Position numbers and translations under genes: made by a program. Below the pieces are notes generated by a model that saw only the letters and a program-made list of their open reading frames with translations, was not told the origin of the DNA and searched no databases. This document shows, one piece after another, positions 28,544-41,974 of a stretch of 64,000 bases of DNA (position 1 is the stretch's first letter; every line of letters begins with the position of its first letter). The stretch comes from Adenophora triphylla var. japonica. Lineage: Eukaryota > Streptophyta > Magnoliopsida > Asterales > Campanulaceae. The DNA lies in contig JAFEMH010002589.1 of NCBI GenBank assembly GCA_022495995.1, positions 124,001 to 188,000 on the forward strand, given 5' to 3'.

Positions 28544-30725
28544 TGTGAGGACCCCGACCCGGAACCTACACGTGTCCCGAGTTGGAGCGTCCTCAAACTA
28601 ACCCAAAAAAACTAAACTTTTAAAACTTTGCTTTGACTTACAAATATAAATATTAATAACATAACATTTCAAAAGAACTCGACTCCACTCCACATTGGAG
28701 GAGGAGTTGACCAACTTTGAAAACGAACAACTGTTTAGTTACAAAAGATTATGGTTATGACGTAGAAATGAAAGTTTATAATTACAAACCCCATAAGGAA
28801 ATATACCAAAATACATTTTATACGCCAACCTAAACATACCCCGACAAAACCCAAAAGTTCACTTCCAAACTCCTTTCCGTCCTTACTTGGCCGGTCCGCC
28901 TGTCTCGGGATCTAAAAACATTAAAGGGAGAGGGGTGAGAATAAATCTCAGCAAGCTATTATGAATGCAACAATATGCCAAATAGATGCAACACATAACA
29001 CATTGGGAAAAACTGTAAACACCTTACGTTACCTTTGGTTTACCTTTTCCCGTCTGAACAATAGTCGTACAACATTGGGTATAACAATACTCCAATCTTA
29101 AGTGAGCTGCTTAAGCAATACTCACATCTTATAAGACCCATTTTTCAGAAACCAAATAAGATAGTAGCAACTCGTAAGGCTTTTGGCTCAATACAGATGC
29201 TATAACCCCAACCTGTGGCCACAGGAGGGGACGGTCACAGGTATAACATAATCCGATCACATTAGGTCACACTTCCATAATTGATCGTATTATGTTATAC
29301 CCCCAATATCAGCTGATTAACAAATTATCAAGCACATAATAGTTACTTGAAATAAAATCCACAAAAGGGATAAACAATAGCCACATGGTAATATATACTC
29401 ATGCCCAATCAATATCAAAGTGCAACAATTTATGAATACACTAAACAACATCAACAATGTATATAATATCAAGTAAGGAAACGAGGTATCATTAACCCAC
29501 CCTACATATTCCATATACAAAGATACAGGGCCTCAAGGAAGGTTCAAGTTCAATTACCAAGTGGGAGTCACAATTTATAAGAGGTCAAACAAACCTGCTA
29601 AACGATTCTAGTTCAAATTTAAAAGTTGGTTCAGGGGTCATGGGCGACCGCCCATACCACTTGGGCGACCGCCCAAGTGGATTTTCAAGGAGGATGTGAG
29701 TTTCTGTCACTATGGGCGACCGCCCACACCACTTGGGCGACCGCCCAAGTGGATTTTCAAAGCCAGAGTGAGTTTCTGTCGCGATGGGCGGCCGCTCAAG
29801 CCCCCCATGGGCGACCGCCCAAGCCTTCCTCCAGCCCATTCTCAGATTTTAACCCATTTATGCCTAGTTTTCCATTCCTTCTAACCATGCCTATCACAAG
29901 AACACCAAAGGGAACCTTAGCTTTACCAAATCTCACACAAAACATGTAAACCCAAAACCAAGTAACCCTAGATTGTTTATCACTACAAATTCCACCCATT
30001 TCAAACCCTCTAGATTATCTTTCTTGAACCCTAACTTCAACCAATCTCATTTATCAATCATCCAACTTCCATTAAAGTTTCCAAGGTTTGAAATCAACAT
30101 CATATGGCCAAGAATAACATTTAAAGAACTTATGAACAAGTAGAAGAAGGGAATCATAACAACTCACCTTAGGGTTTTATAATGGAAGGTTGATCTTTCT
30201 AACTTGCTTGATTCTTCTAGATGATCCAACTTCAAAAATACCCTTGAACTTGAAAATGGTGGAGAATGGCTTAGCTTCAAGAAAAGAGGTTGAGAGCTTC
30301 CATGGAGGTTTCTAAGTCTTGCTAGGAGAAAGTATGGAGTGAATGAAGGAGGGAGAAGGGAGTAAGAGTAAGGGGTTAAGGAGAGGACACTTGTCAAGCC
30401 TAGGGAGAGTAAGACCTTCTTGCCCCCCCCCCCCCAACAAATATCTAAAACAAAGGCTTTCACCCAATCAATTTAACCCTTCCCCCTAATTAATTATTCT
30501 ACCCATTTTAACCTCCTCATATATTTATCTATTTCCTATTTTTATCATTCTCCATTGTTCTTATTTAATATCTAATAAATTCTCCAAAGATTCTAAATTT
30601 ACTTCTCACCCAATTTATCTTAAATTAAGAATTTAAAGACATAATTGAACACATAAAGCTAACATAAATATTAAAAGCATATAATATAATGTTTAAAATT
30701 AATGCCTAGGGTTGGGGTCGTCACA
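28544..30725 (-). repeat. 3' LTR of the gypsy element
   Basis: 2182 bp. About 29635-29825 holds three spaced GGGCGACCGCCC palindromes (stem extended to CTTGGGCG...CGCCCAAG), each followed by a GTGGATTTTCAA-type spacer. Confidence 0.93.
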
Positions 30726-30745
30726 CTCACTCCCCCTTAAAGAAA
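30726..30745 (-). other. Polypurine tract of the gypsy element
   Basis: On the minus strand TTTAAGGGGGAGTGAG ends exactly at the LTR boundary. This is the expected primer site for plus-strand DNA synthesis. Confidence 0.75.
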
Positions 30746-30759
30746 ATTCGACCCGAATT

Positions 30760-33700
30760 TTAAAAAGACTTACTTGAATTCTCAAACAACCAAGGGTATT
30801 TCGCCCTCATCTCCGACTCTAGCTCCCACGTTGCTTCCTCGACGGTATGATTCTTCCAAAGGACTTTCACTATCGGAATACTCTTAGTTCTCAACTCCTT
30901 AACTTGAAATTCTAAGACTCTTAATGGCTCTTCAACATAAGACATGTCCGCTTGGACATCATCGGGGGGAGAGCTCAAAACATGGGAGGGGTCATGACAA
31001 TACTTCCTTAGAATAGAAACGTGAAACACATCATGAAGCAAGGAAAAAGACGGGGGTAACGCCAACCGGTAAGCCAAATCCCCAATCTTCTCTAGAATCT
31101 CAAACGGACCTACAAACCTCGGAGCCAACTTACCCTTATTACCAAACCTTTTAATCCCCGTCCTCGGAGAGACCTTCAAGAACACAAAGTCACCAACCCG
31201 AAAAGATAAATCCCGTCTTCTATTGTCGGCGTAGCTTTTCTGTCTACTCTGAGCCGTCTTCAATCTATCCCGAATCACCTTGATCTTCTCCGTAGAATCT
31301 CTAACCAAATCCGGGCCCCAAAGTCTCGCTTCACCTACCTCATCCCAACACATCGGAGATCTACACTTTCTACCATACAACGCCTCATACGGAGCCATTT
31401 CAATACTAGACTGATAACTGTTGTTGTAAGCAAACTCAACTAACGGTAGATGATCCTCCCACGATAATTGGAAATCCATCACACAAGCCCTTAACATATC
31501 CTCAAGTATCTGAATAGTTCTCTCGGACTGACCGTCGGTTTGAGGATGAAACGCCGTACTAAAACACAATTTAGAACCCAAGGCTTCATGCAATGCTCTC
31601 CAAAATCTAGAAGTGAACCTCGGATCTCTATCGGAAACAATACTAACTGGAACCCCGTGAAGTCTCACAATCTCCTTCATATATAACTGAGCTAACTTCT
31701 CTAACGAAAACTTAGTTGACACCGGAAGAAAATGAGCCGACTTTGTCAATCTATCCACAATAACCCAAATAGCATCCATCTTCTTCGCGGTAAGAGGCAA
31801 ACCCGAAACGAAATCCATCGAGATCCCTTCCCATTTCCACTCCGGAATATCCAATGGTTGAAGTAGTCCCGCCGGTCTCTGATGCTCGGCCTTAATTTGT
31901 TGACAAGTCAAACACTTAGAAACATAATCCGCAATTTCCCTTTTCATTCCATTCCACCAATATCCACGCTTCAAGTCTTGATACATTTTCGTACTACCCG
32001 GGTGAATCGCAAACTTGGACTTATGGCCATCCTCTAGAACACGCCTCTTGATTTCCGGTAACGAAGGAACGCAAATTCTCCCTTGGAAGGTTAAAATCCC
32101 ATCTCTATTCAACGCAAAATCCCCGGCTTTTCCCTCTTGCACTTGATCTAAAATTTTCTTCAACTCCGGATCACTTTGTTGAGCTTCTTTCAACTCTCCA
32201 TACAATGAAGGCACGGCTCGCACATTCGCAACTATCACTTCACTCCCCAACTCTTTGGTACTCAAAGCTGTCACATAAGCCTTTCGGCTAATCGCATCCG
32301 CTACAACATTGGCCTTCCCCGGATGATAAGAAATCACACAATCAAAATCCTTCAAGAATTCTAGCCATCTCCTTTGCCGGTTATTCAACTCCTTTTGGGT
32401 AAACAAATACTTCAAACTTTTATGGTCGGTAAAAATCTCAAATTTCGCTCCATAAAGGTAATGCTTCCACTTATGCAACGCAAATACAATCGCCGCCAAT
32501 TCCATATCATGAGTAGGGTAATTCTGTTCCGCCGGTGATAACTTCCTAGAGGCATACGCAATCACTTTCCCATTTTGCATCAACACACATCCCAAACCCG
32601 CCTTCGAGGCATCACTATAAATAACAAAATTCTCGCAACCATCCGGAAGGGTAAGAATAGGAGCCGTTGTCAACCTCTTCTTCAATTCATTGAAACTCGC
32701 ATCACACTTGGAATCCCAAACGAACGATACGTCTTTCCTAGTCAACCTAGTCAACGGAGTCGCAATCCGAGAAAAACCCTCAATGAACCTTCGGTAATAC
32801 CCCGCCAAACCAAGAAAACTACGAATCTCGGTCACAGTCGAAGGTTGCTTCCAATTAACCACGACTTCAATTTTTGAAGGATCCACGGAAATTCCCGAAC
32901 TCGACACAACATGCCCCAAGAAAGAGATCTGCTCAAGCCAAAACTCGCACTTGCTGAACTTGGCGTACAACTGCTTCTCACGAAGAACGGACAAGACAAT
33001 CCTCAAATGATTCTCATGCTCTTCCCGGGACTTAGAGTAAACAAGAATATCATCTATGAACACTACCACAAACATATCAAGATAAGGCTTGAAGACACGG
33101 TTCATCATATCCATAAACACGGCTGGGGCATTAGTCAACCCGAAAGGCATCACAACAAACTCATAGTGACCATATCTAGTACGGAAAGCTGTCTTAGCAA
33201 TATCCTCCGGCTTAATCTTCAACTGATGGTATCCGCTTCTCAAATCAAGTTTTGAGTAGATAACGGAACCTTGAAGTTGGTCAAACAAATCATCTATATG
33301 CGGAAGAGGATATTTATTCTTAATGGTGGCTTGGTTCAACAAACGATAGTCAATACACAATCGTAAGGTACCATCCTTCTTCCTAACAAATAAGACCGGT
33401 GCTCCCCACGGAGACACACTAGGACGAATAAAACCTCGGTCTAACAATTCTTGCAATTGGACCTTCAACTCTTTTAACTCGGCCGGAGCCATTCTATAGG
33501 GTGCTTTTGAGATAGGAGCGGTACCGGGCACTAAGTCAATGCAAAACTCTACCTCACGATCCGGAGGCATAGAGTACTCACTAGAAAACACATCACTAAA
33601 TTCATTAACAACCGGAACATGAGCTAACTCGGGAGACTTCTTATTGGAATCTACCACATAAGCCAAGTAACCCGCACACCCCTTAGATAGCATCTTCCTA

Positions 33701-35202
33701 GCCTTTAAAGCAGAAATAACATGTAAACCGAACATAGATCTATCCGCATCAAATATAAAAGTAGGCACATCAGGCATAGCAAATGAGACTCGCTTTCTAC
33801 GACAGTCTACCAAAGCATGACACTGACTCAACCAATCCATCCCAAGGATCACATCAAAATCACGGATTGGTAACTCGACCAAATCCACCGGCAATACATG
33901 CCCACATATAGTCACATCACAACCAGGATATATCAAAGAAGATGTGAGGCACTCTCCCATAGGAGTAGAGACCTCCAACATATAAGGCATAGATTCAGGC
34001 AAAGTATGCAATGAGAATTCAAAATGTGATGCCACAAATGAATGGGAAGACCCGGGATCTATAAGAATGCGGGCCTTAACTCCTGAGACAGGAACTATAC
34101 CTCTAATGACAACATTGGGATCGACCTCTCCTTGACCCAAGGCGAACACTCGACCTTGCACCCTATCTTTGGGTTTCCCGTCTACACCTCTCTTCACGCC
34201 ACTACCTTGTCCCCCAAATCCGGTACCCGAAGCTTGCTTATTCTGCCACCTGGGACAATTCTTCCGGAAATGGCCTGTCGCCCCACACTCTAAACATTTT
34301 CCTTGCTTGCTCCAACACTTGTCCTCCGAATGCCCTAGCTTCTTACAATAACCACACACTGTCCCAAACTGACCTGGAGTCGAACGATTTGCCGGAGTCG
34401 TCACATTTCCTCCTCGATTTGTTCCCGGAGTGAATGTCCTAGGTTGCGCTCTATTCTGTCCCGAACCTTGACCTTGGAATCTATTTCTGTTTCCGCCTTC
34501 ATTCTTACCACGATGCTCCTCTATGTCATTCTCAATCCGATACGCCATATTCACTGCTGCTTGGAAGTTGGCGAAGTCATGCGTCAATAACTGCTTCCGG
34601 AACTCAACCCTTAAACCCTTCACAAACCGGTAGATCCGCCTCTCCTCATCCGGCACCAAATGAGGACAATATCGGGCTAACTCTGTGAACTTTGCTGAAT
34701 ACTGTGCTATAGTCATGGTCCCTTGCTCCAGTTTCAGAAACTCAACTTCCTTCTTGTCTCTAGTAACCATCGGAACGAAGTGATCCCGGAACTTGCGTGT
34801 GAAATTTTCCCAAGTCTGCGGTGTCAAATCCCGGTCCCAACCATCCTTCACTACTTGCCACCAGTGCTCAGCGGGTCCTTCCAACTTGAAAACGGCGCAT
34901 CTCACCTTCTCCGCATCCGAACTCTCCATAGCCGCGAAAATCTTATTCATAGCCTCAAGCCACCTCTCAGCCTTCACCGGATCCGGATCTCCGTTGAAGC
35001 TAGGAGGAGACATCTTCACGAACTTCTCTAGACCATGCTGCCCTTGTCTGCCTTCTTGCTGTTGCCTACCTTGATTCTGATTTGCCATAGTCTGAAGAAA
35101 CACTCGAAACATATCCATCATTTCAACATTCGGATTACCACCATCACCCAAAGCCCAATTCTGATCACCATCATTTCCCGCCATTAAAACAAACTCCTGC
35201 AT
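30760..35202 (-). CDS. Gypsy Gag-Pol polyprotein with chromodomain-like end
   Basis: One open frame of 1480 codons from the ATG at 35202 ([11 protein letters not shown]); a second ATG lies 6 codons later. Order: gag core (about residues 60-230, with [17 protein letters not shown]), two CCHC zinc knuckles ([28 protein letters not shown]), aspartic protease ([11 protein letters not shown]), reverse transcriptase with FIDD as the active-site box ([10 protein letters not shown]), RNase H ([21 protein letters not shown]), integrase with an HHCC finger and D-D-E residues (MDFVSG, SDRDPRF, QSERTIQ), and a C-terminal chromodomain-like segment ([14 protein letters not shown]). Gag and Pol are fused in one frame, as in Tekay/Del chromoviruses. 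No stop or shift is seen, so it may still be active. Confidence 0.95.
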   Translation of the reverse strand: MQEFVLMAGNDGDQNWALGDGGNPNVEMMDMFRVFLQTMANQNQGRQQQEGRQGQHGLEKFVKMSPPSFNGDPDPVKAERWLEAMNKIFAAMESSDAEKVRCAVFKLEGPAEHWWQVVKDGWDRDLTPQTWENFTRKFRDHFVPMVTRDKKEVEFLKLEQGTMTIAQYSAKFTELARYCPHLVPDEERRIYRFVKGLRVEFRKQLLTHDFANFQAAVNMAYRIENDIEEHRGKNEGGNRNRFQGQGSGQNRAQPRTFTPGTNRGGNVTTPANRSTPGQFGTVCGYCKKLGHSEDKCWSKQGKCLECGATGHFRKNCPRWQNKQASGTGFGGQGSGVKRGVDGKPKDRVQGRVFALGQGEVDPNVVIRGIVPVSGVKARILIDPGSSHSFVASHFEFSLHTLPESMPYMLEVSTPMGECLTSSLIYPGCDVTICGHVLPVDLVELPIRDFDVILGMDWLSQCHALVDCRRKRVSFAMPDVPTFIFDADRSMFGLHVISALKARKMLSKGCAGYLAYVVDSNKKSPELAHVPVVNEFSDVFSSEYSMPPDREVEFCIDLVPGTAPISKAPYRMAPAELKELKVQLQELLDRGFIRPSVSPWGAPVLFVRKKDGTLRLCIDYRLLNQATIKNKYPLPHIDDLFDQLQGSVIYSKLDLRSGYHQLKIKPEDIAKTAFRTRYGHYEFVVMPFGLTNAPAVFMDMMNRVFKPYLDMFVVVFIDDILVYSKSREEHENHLRIVLSVLREKQLYAKFSKCEFWLEQISFLGHVVSSSGISVDPSKIEVVVNWKQPSTVTEIRSFLGLAGYYRRFIEGFSRIATPLTRLTRKDVSFVWDSKCDASFNELKKRLTTAPILTLPDGCENFVIYSDASKAGLGCVLMQNGKVIAYASRKLSPAEQNYPTHDMELAAIVFALHKWKHYLYGAKFEIFTDHKSLKYLFTQKELNNRQRRWLEFLKDFDCVISYHPGKANVVADAISRKAYVTALSTKELGSEVIVANVRAVPSLYGELKEAQQSDPELKKILDQVQEGKAGDFALNRDGILTFQGRICVPSLPEIKRRVLEDGHKSKFAIHPGSTKMYQDLKRGYWWNGMKREIADYVSKCLTCQQIKAEHQRPAGLLQPLDIPEWKWEGISMDFVSGLPLTAKKMDAIWVIVDRLTKSAHFLPVSTKFSLEKLAQLYMKEIVRLHGVPVSIVSDRDPRFTSRFWRALHEALGSKLCFSTAFHPQTDGQSERTIQILEDMLRACVMDFQLSWEDHLPLVEFAYNNSYQSSIEMAPYEALYGRKCRSPMCWDEVGEARLWGPDLVRDSTEKIKVIRDRLKTAQSRQKSYADNRRRDLSFRVGDFVFLKVSPRTGIKRFGNKGKLAPRFVGPFEILEKIGDLAYRLALPPSFSLLHDVFHVSILRKYCHDPSHVLSSPPDDVQADMSYVEEPLRVLEFQVKELRTKSIPIVKVLWKNHTVEEATWELESEMRAKYPWLFENSSKSF

Positions 35203-35281
35203 TAAACACTCGACGTCAGTTATCACACACTCTCACTCAGCTAGACTCTACCCGAGAATTCTAACCGAGCTCGATATTAAC

Positions 35282-37459
35282 CGTGAGGACCCCGACCCTA
35301 ACCTACACGTGTCCCGAGTTGGAGCGTCCTCAAACTAACCCAAAAACACTAAACTTTTAAAACTTTGCTTTGACTTACAAATATAAATTTTAATAACATA
35401 ACATTTCAAAAGAACTCGACTCCACTCCACATTGGAGGAGGAGTTGACCAACTTTGAAAACGAACAACTGTTTAGTTACAAAAGATTATGGTTATGACGT
35501 AGAAATGAAAGTTTATAATTACAAACCCCATAAGGAAATATACCAAAATACATTTTATACGCCAACCTAAACATACCCCGACAAAACCCAAAAGTTCACT
35601 TCCAAACTCCTTTCCGTCCTTACTTGGCCGGTCCGCCTGTCTCGGGATCTAAAAACATTAAAGGGAGAGGGGTGAGAATAAATCTCAGCAAGCTATTATG
35701 AATGCAACAATATGCCAAATAGATGCAACACATAACACATTGGGAAAAAACTGTAAACACCTTACGTTACCTTTGGTTTACCTTTTCCCGTCTGAACAAT
35801 AGTCGTACAACATTGGGTATAACAATACTCCAATCTTAAGTGAGCTGCTTAAGCAATACTCACATCTTATAAGACCCATTTTTCAGGGAACCAAATAAGA
35901 TAGTAGCAACTCTGTAAGGCTTTTGGCTCAATACAGATGCTATAACCCCAACCTGTGGCCACAGGAGGGGACGGTCACAGGTATAACATAATCCGATCAC
36001 ATTAGGTCACACTTCCATAATTGATCGTATTATGTTATACCCCCAATATCAGCTGATTAACAAATTATCAAGCACATAATAGTTACTTGAAATAAAATCC
36101 ACAAAAGGGATAAACAATAGCCACATGGTAATATATACTCATGCCCAATCAATATCAAAGTGCAACAATTTATGAATACACTAAACAACATCAACAATGT
36201 ATATAATATCAAGTAAGGAAACGAGGTATCATTAACCCACCCTACATATTCCATATACAAAGATACAGGGCCTCAAGGAAGGTTCAAGTTCAATTACCAA
36301 GTGGGAGTCACAATTTATAAGAGGTTAAACAAACCTGCTAAACGATTCTAGTTCAAATTTAAAAGTTGGTTCGGGGCCGCGGGCGACCGCCATACCACTT
36401 CGGGCGACCGCCCAAGTGGATTTTCAAGGAGGATGTGAGTTTCGTCATTATGGGCGATCGCCACACCACTTGGGCGACTGCCCAAGTGGATTTTCAAAGC
36501 CAGAGTGAGTTTCTGTCGCGATGGGCGGCTGCTCAAGCCCCCCATGGGCGACCGCCCAAGCCTTCCTCCAGCCCATTCTCAGATTTTAACCCATTTATGC
36601 CTAGTTTTCCATTCCTTCTAACCATGCCTATCACAAGAACACCAAAGGGAACCTTAGCTTTACCAAATCTCACACAAAACATGTAAACCCAAAACCAAGT
36701 AACCCTAGATTGTTTATCACTACAAATTCCACCCATTTCAAACCCTCTAGATTATCTTTCTTGAACCCTAACTTCAACCAATCTCATTTATCAATCATCC
36801 AACTTCCATTAAAGTTTCCAAGGTTTGAAATCAACATCATATGGCCAAGAATAACATTTAAAGAACTTATGAACAAGTAGAAGAAGGGAATCATAACAAC
36901 TCACCTTAGGGTTTTATAATGGAAGGTTGATCTTTCTAACTTGCTTGATTCTTCTAGATGATCCAACTTCAAAAATACCCTTGAACTTGAAAATGGTGGA
37001 GAATGGATTAGCTTCAAGAAAAGAGGTTGAGAGCTTCCATGGAGGTTTCTAAGTCTTGCTAGGAGAAAGTATGGAGTGAATGAAGGAGGGAGAAGGGAGT
37101 AAGAGTAAGGGGTTAAGGAGAGGACACTTGTCAAGCCTAGGGAGAGTAAGACCTTCTTGGCCCCCCCACAACAAATATCTAAAACAAAGGCTTTCACCCA
37201 ATCAATTTAACCCTTCCCCCTAATTAATTATTCTACCCATTTTAACCTCCTCATATATTTATCTATTTCCTATTTTTATCATTCTCCATTGTTCTTATTT
37301 AATATCTAATAAATTCTCAAAAGATTCTAAATTTACTTCTCACCCAATTTATCTTAAATTAAGAATTTAAAGACATAATTGAACACATAAAGCTAACATA
37401 AATATTAAAAGCATATAATATAATGTTTAAAATTAATGCCTAGGGTTGGGGTCGTCACA
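35282..37459 (-). repeat. 5' LTR of the gypsy element
   Basis: 2178 bp, nearly identical to the 3' LTR. Differences are scattered substitutions and small indels, mostly in the GGGCGACCGCCC palindrome region (about 36375-36560), where several palindromes have lost a base. The inner-edge base reads C instead of T. Confidence 0.93.
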
Positions 37460-37469
37460 AGTTTTAAGT

Positions 37470-37625
37470 ACCAATTTATGGTATTTAGAATGCCAGTATT
37501 TTTTATAATATTGTCCAGTGAGTGTTCAATAATACTTTGTTGATTTAAGTGCCAGTTTCTGTTATTTAGAATGCCCGTATTACTTATTTGGAGTGCCTGT
37601 TTATGTTATTTGGAGTGCCAGTTAC
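37470..37625 (+). repeat. GTGCCAG array between gypsy element and Ulp1 gene
   Basis: Continuation of the array interrupted at 28544, with AATGCCAGTATT, GTGCCAGTTTCT, GTGCCTGTTTATG and GTGCCAGTTACT. It includes a near copy of 28170-28300 (TATTGTCCAGTGAGTGTTCA). Confidence 0.8.
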
Positions 37626-38589
37626 TCTTTAATGGTGAAATAGTGATAAGTTTGTCTGTAATGGTAAGTGCATTGAATTCATTGAATTGTTTGAGCTGTT
37701 CCATGGCATTGTGATTTTGCTTCAATAAAAATGTTAAAAATAACACTAATTCACTCATAAAAAAACAATAATTCAAATACAAACAATTCAAATACAAACA
37801 ATTCAGATACAAAACACTAATTCATTGTTTTGTTGTTGCTTTCCTAGTCTGATACTTCTTCGCAACCCTCATGTCATCATCTGATTTTTTCTTCTTTTCT
37901 AAATCTTTCTTTTTTTTTTTCTTCTTCTTCTTTCCTTTTCTTTTCTTCTGCTTTCTTTTTTTTTCTTCTTCTTCCCTTTTCTTTTCTTCTTCTTCATCAA
38001 TCTTCTTCACGGCTTCTCTTTTCTCTCTTGTAAACAACCCTAACTGCTTCACTAAATGATCACGTTCAGTATTAATATCACAGAGAAGTAGACTTGCTAG
38101 AATCTCGGCCCTCATACGCACCCTTGACGAGTTATCACACAACTCAGGGCATGAGTAAATTGCGCCGTTAAATTGCCTCATTTCAGCCATTACATATACT
38201 CCACAGTCACTATTAGCATCATCATTTTCTTTCATAATCCATTCAACTTGCATATGCTCAAACTGAAACTTCGATATATCTGCAGCACTTGGATGATTTA
38301 TGTGATTTAAGAACTTTTTGAAGGGTGCTTGCTGCAACGAAAAAAAAAAACAGCAAAATTAATATGGAAGTTTTGGTAAAAAAAAAATAACAAAAAAAAA
38401 AACAATTCAATAAATAAGATTACCATGCTATGAGCAAGTTTTGGCACGTTCTGTCTCTTCCAATCATTCATTGGCAAGTTGTCAAGATACTGAAATGATT
38501 GACTCTCAGTATTGACAACAAAAAGTGTGTAATGGCCACTCTTGTTGTCACCTCTATGGCAGGGCAAAACGAACTGCAAGAAAATAAGT

Positions 38590-38690
38590 GCCAATATCAG
38601 AGTTTGAAAGTACCAGTTAAAGTGATCTTTTATACCAGTTTATTGATTAATAAGTGCCAGTACATGTATGTATAAAATGACAATACTTAC
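38590..38690 (+). repeat. GTGCC repeats in a Ulp1 intron
   Basis: Four to five copies (AAGTGCCAATATC, AGTACCAGTTAAAG, ATACCAGTTTATT, AAGTGCCAGTACATG) in plus orientation, antisense to the gene. A further set lies at 39895-39995. Confidence 0.75.
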
Positions 38691-40989
38691 CAATTTAACT
38701 TCACTCAAATCAGGTCTCTCAGCATCATTAAAATTAACATCAATCCATTGTTCTAAACTATCAGTGATTTCTTGTCCAGCTGATGATATAACATCTTGAG
38801 ATGTCTTCGTTGTACGTTGAATCCAAGCAGCCTGTATAACACATTAATAACATCAAATTTAAAAATGCACACAAATATAATTTAATTAACAAATAATCAT
38901 AGATAATATAATTATTGAATGTACTAGCATCATAGATAAAAAACTTACAGAATGACTAAGCCCAAACATAAACTTCTTCATTCTACCAGACTTTTGCTCC
39001 ATCTTATTAAGAAGAATAGCCCAACTCTCGATAGTATTTGAAGTTACTTCCTTGTCTTCATCCATGCTCAAAATATCTTCAACTGTTAAGCTATGGAACA
39101 CTGAGTAAATAGGATCACAACTGCTGTAAAAGAAAAATAAATTAGTAAATGCTTTTACATACAAGTGTATACATTCATAAAATGTGCCATTGTTTGGGTA
39201 TTGATAAATTTATAGCTTACTCTTTCAGATTCTTTGAAAAGTGTGTAGACATGCACATGTCAACAACCTCCTTTCTCAGCTTCAACATCGGTCGCAACAA
39301 ATCAGCGTTGTTGATCATAAACCGAGAACAATATACAAATTCCTCATTAGCTTCCCCACAGTCCACTGTGCACCCTACATTCAACATCTCATAACAACTC
39401 ATAAAGCTGCTCTCATTTATATTCGCAATAATGTTATCAAGAGCTCTATTTTGTTCATCATCATCATCATATGTCTCCCGAAAAATCTCATTAACTTCCT
39501 GTTGTTTCTGCTCTGTATGTTCTCTTCTCTCCTCACTAGATACCTGAGATAAAAGCTCGAATGATGGAATTGGACCTTTTCTTTTCTTACCCATGTCAGC
39601 TTTTGTTGTCTTCACAAACCCTGAAATAATATTGTCAATCTCAGAAAAATATTCATCATCAAAAATATCATCTTCTACTTCCTCCCCCTCCCCCTCCGCC
39701 TCCCAATTCCCCTCATTCTCTTTCTCTTCCCCCATCTCATCAGCTGCATTTCTTCCCTTCTCTTTCTTGATAGATTTAAGTCTTTCAATGTGAGCATGGA
39801 CAGCATTATCAAGGTCCTTCCTCAATATATCCCATGACTCCTTAGCATCCTATATCAATGAAAAATAGTAAGAATGAAAAATAGTGTGTGTATTTTAAGT
39901 GCCAGTAGATGTTATTCATTGTGCCAGTTTTAGTAATCAATAGTGCCATCATAAGAAATTCAAAAAACCAGTTTAAGTAATAAATAGTGACAATACTTAC
40001 ATTGCTTGCCTTTGCAAGTCTTTCCTTTGAAGCACTTTCAATCCTTAACGGAATACATTCTTCCTCCACAAACTCACTGGGTACTTCCTCCACAAAATCG
40101 TCGTCACCCCTACTTATAGGATAAACATTCTTTCCATAAAAATTAAATTCCCTAGCCAACTTTCGCTTCGGAATCAATCCTCTCTTTGAATTTTTTAGCA
40201 TTCCAATGTTTAATCAAAGGGAGAACAGTTGATTCTTTCACCCCTTGAAATGGAAATCTTTGAAGGTAAGCAATCACCAACACCATAACACATCCACTAC
40301 AATTTTTTGAATTCTTTTTTTGAGTCTTAAACCTATTTACACCCTGACATAATTTGTCCAAAACATATTGACACCAATCAAACTTGCTTATCTGTGAAAC
40401 GTCTTCTACAATACTTAGCAGTGACACATCAATTGTTTTTGTAACTACTGGGGCAAGAAAAATACCAACAACAAACAGCACAAACAAGCGTTTAAGTTCA
40501 TCCCCACCTTGATGTAACTCAGAAATGCGTTCCAAAAGTTTATAGGCAGGAAGACCATCTTGAGTACGCCCAAATTCCTCAAAATATCGATTTCTCAATT
40601 CCATATTTGTCTTTGGATGATTGATTTACCTTATACTTTGCAACATTCCTAGGTAGACAAAATATATCATAGACATCCGATGCTGTAATAACATATTTAT
40701 CTGATGAATTGGTTTGTTGTATCCTTGTGATTGGTTCAAATCTATCAACAAGAAACTGAACAAGCCTAAGCGGCAATACCTTAACCTCAAGATTCAACAG
40801 AGATCCAAATCCAATAGCCCTAACATCTCTCTTCTGGTCTGGAGTTAAACAGAGCTCAACGAGTCTTTTGGGAGTACACGAATGCTCAAATTTATCACCC
40901 CTTTAGGCCTCTTAATAGTGATATCAAAATCATCATCATCCACAACTCTTTTACGCTTTGATGGAACTGAAAAATAAATATCAAAAAAC

Positions 40990-41480
40990 ATAACATCAGT
41001 GCCAGTTTTATGATTTCAAAGTGCCAGTTTTATAATTTTAAAGTGCCAGTTTTATGGTTTCTAAGTGCCCGTCTTAAGGTTTGAAAGTGCCCGTGTTATG
41101 GTTTCAAAGAGCAAGTTTTATCTATAATGCCAACATATCAAAAAACATTACATCAGTGCCAGTTTTATGATTTCAAAGTGCCAGAATTATGGTTTTTAAG
41201 TGCCAGTTTTATGGTTTCTAAGTGCCCGTCTTAAGGTTTGAAAGTGCCCGTGTTATGGTTTCAGAGAGCAAGTTTTATCTATAATGCCAACATATCAAAA
41301 AACATTACATCAGTGCCAGTTTTATGATTTCAAAGAGCCAGTTTTATGATTTCAAAGTGCCAGAATTATGGTTTTTAAGTGCCCGTTTTATGATTTCAAA
41401 GTGCCATTCTTAAGGTTTGAAAGTGCCCGTGTTCTGGTTTCAAAGAGCCAGTTTTATCTATAGTGCCAACATTTGCTTGT
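40990..41480 (+). repeat. GTGCCAG/GTGCCCG array in Ulp1 intron 1
   Basis: Three higher-order copies of AGTGCCAGTTTTATGATTTC, AAGTGCCCGTCTTAAGGTTT and GAGCAAGTTTTATCTATAAT. It is near-identical to 23790-24115. The motif lies on the plus strand although the gene is on the minus strand. Confidence 0.85.
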
Positions 41481-41974
41481 TTTTGCAATTAAATGTGAAT
41501 GTGCAACTGTTTCGATAGTGCAAGTGCAAGTGCAAATAAATGTGACAGTGCAACGGTTTCTATGTGCAATATTTAGGGTTTCAATAGAGCCAACATTTGC
41601 TTATGTTTTGCTTATATTTAGGGTTTCAGTAGAGCCAACATTTGCTTATATTTAGGGTTTCAATAGAGCAACTGATTTGAAATCGAAGAACAATATGACT
41701 AAAAACAAGTAAAATTATACCTTCGTTACGCTTCTTGCTCCTCCTTTCTTTGGATTGATCGGTCATAATGTCGAATAACAAGTAAAATGACGAATGAAAA
41801 CAGCTCGGAGATGATGAAACTCGGTGGAAACTGATACGCCGCAACAGCTCGGAGATGATGAAAGTAGGAAAAATCGAATTGAAAGGCACAAATGTGGAAA
41901 TCAAAAATCAAATACGCCGCGAGAAATTGAACCGGACCGGAAAAGCGTAAGAACCATTCGCTAAATTGAACCGC

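Larger units (their letters stand above)
28544..37459 (-). mobile_element. Tekay-like Ty3/gypsy retrotransposon
   Basis: Two LTRs (28544-30725 and 35282-37459), nearly identical and bounded by TGTGAGG...GTCACA, are flanked by the 5-bp duplication AGTTT (28539-28543, 37460-37464). On the minus strand the right LTR is followed by GTTAATATCGAGCTC, a changed form of the initiator-Met primer site (GGTATCAGAGC). A polypurine tract AAGGGGGAGTGAG precedes the left LTR. An intact Gag-Pol lies between. High LTR identity and an open frame point to recent insertion. Confidence 0.95.
37822..41766 (-). pseudogene. Ulp1-type (C48) cysteine protease gene of the MULE, degenerate
   Basis: Several exons on the minus strand. 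Exon 1 (41766-41721) starts MTDQSKERRSKKRN. A later exon near 40880-40630 has the transposon-Ulp1 N-terminal region (CTPKRLVELCLTPDQK, GFGSLLNLEV). The 40604-40152 exon has FKRLFVLF-like text (ELKRLFVLFVVGIFLAP). Exons at 39825-39217, 39123-38952 and 38833-38692 are acidic/linker regions. The catalytic part is in 38577-38424 (His in SGHYTLFVV, Asp in YLDNL) and 38330-37822 (Cys in NSDCGVYVM), followed by a Lys/Glu-rich tail. Frame shifts occur near 40905 (a run of four G) and probably near 40600 and 40150. Such proteases remove SUMO-like modifiers and are known passengers of plant MULEs and CACTA elements. The introns contain GTGCCAG repeats. Confidence 0.8.

Noticed and set aside
29585..30463. 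Open frames inside the gypsy LTRs on both strands
   Set aside because: They are duplicated exactly in both LTRs, have no domains, and reflect the GGGCGACC palindromes.
31000..35074. Plus-strand open frames opposite Gag-Pol
   Set aside because: Shadows of the intact minus-strand coding frame.
37871..38059. Phe/Ser-rich plus-strand ORF
   Set aside because: Antisense of the Lys/Glu-rich tail of the Ulp1 protease gene.
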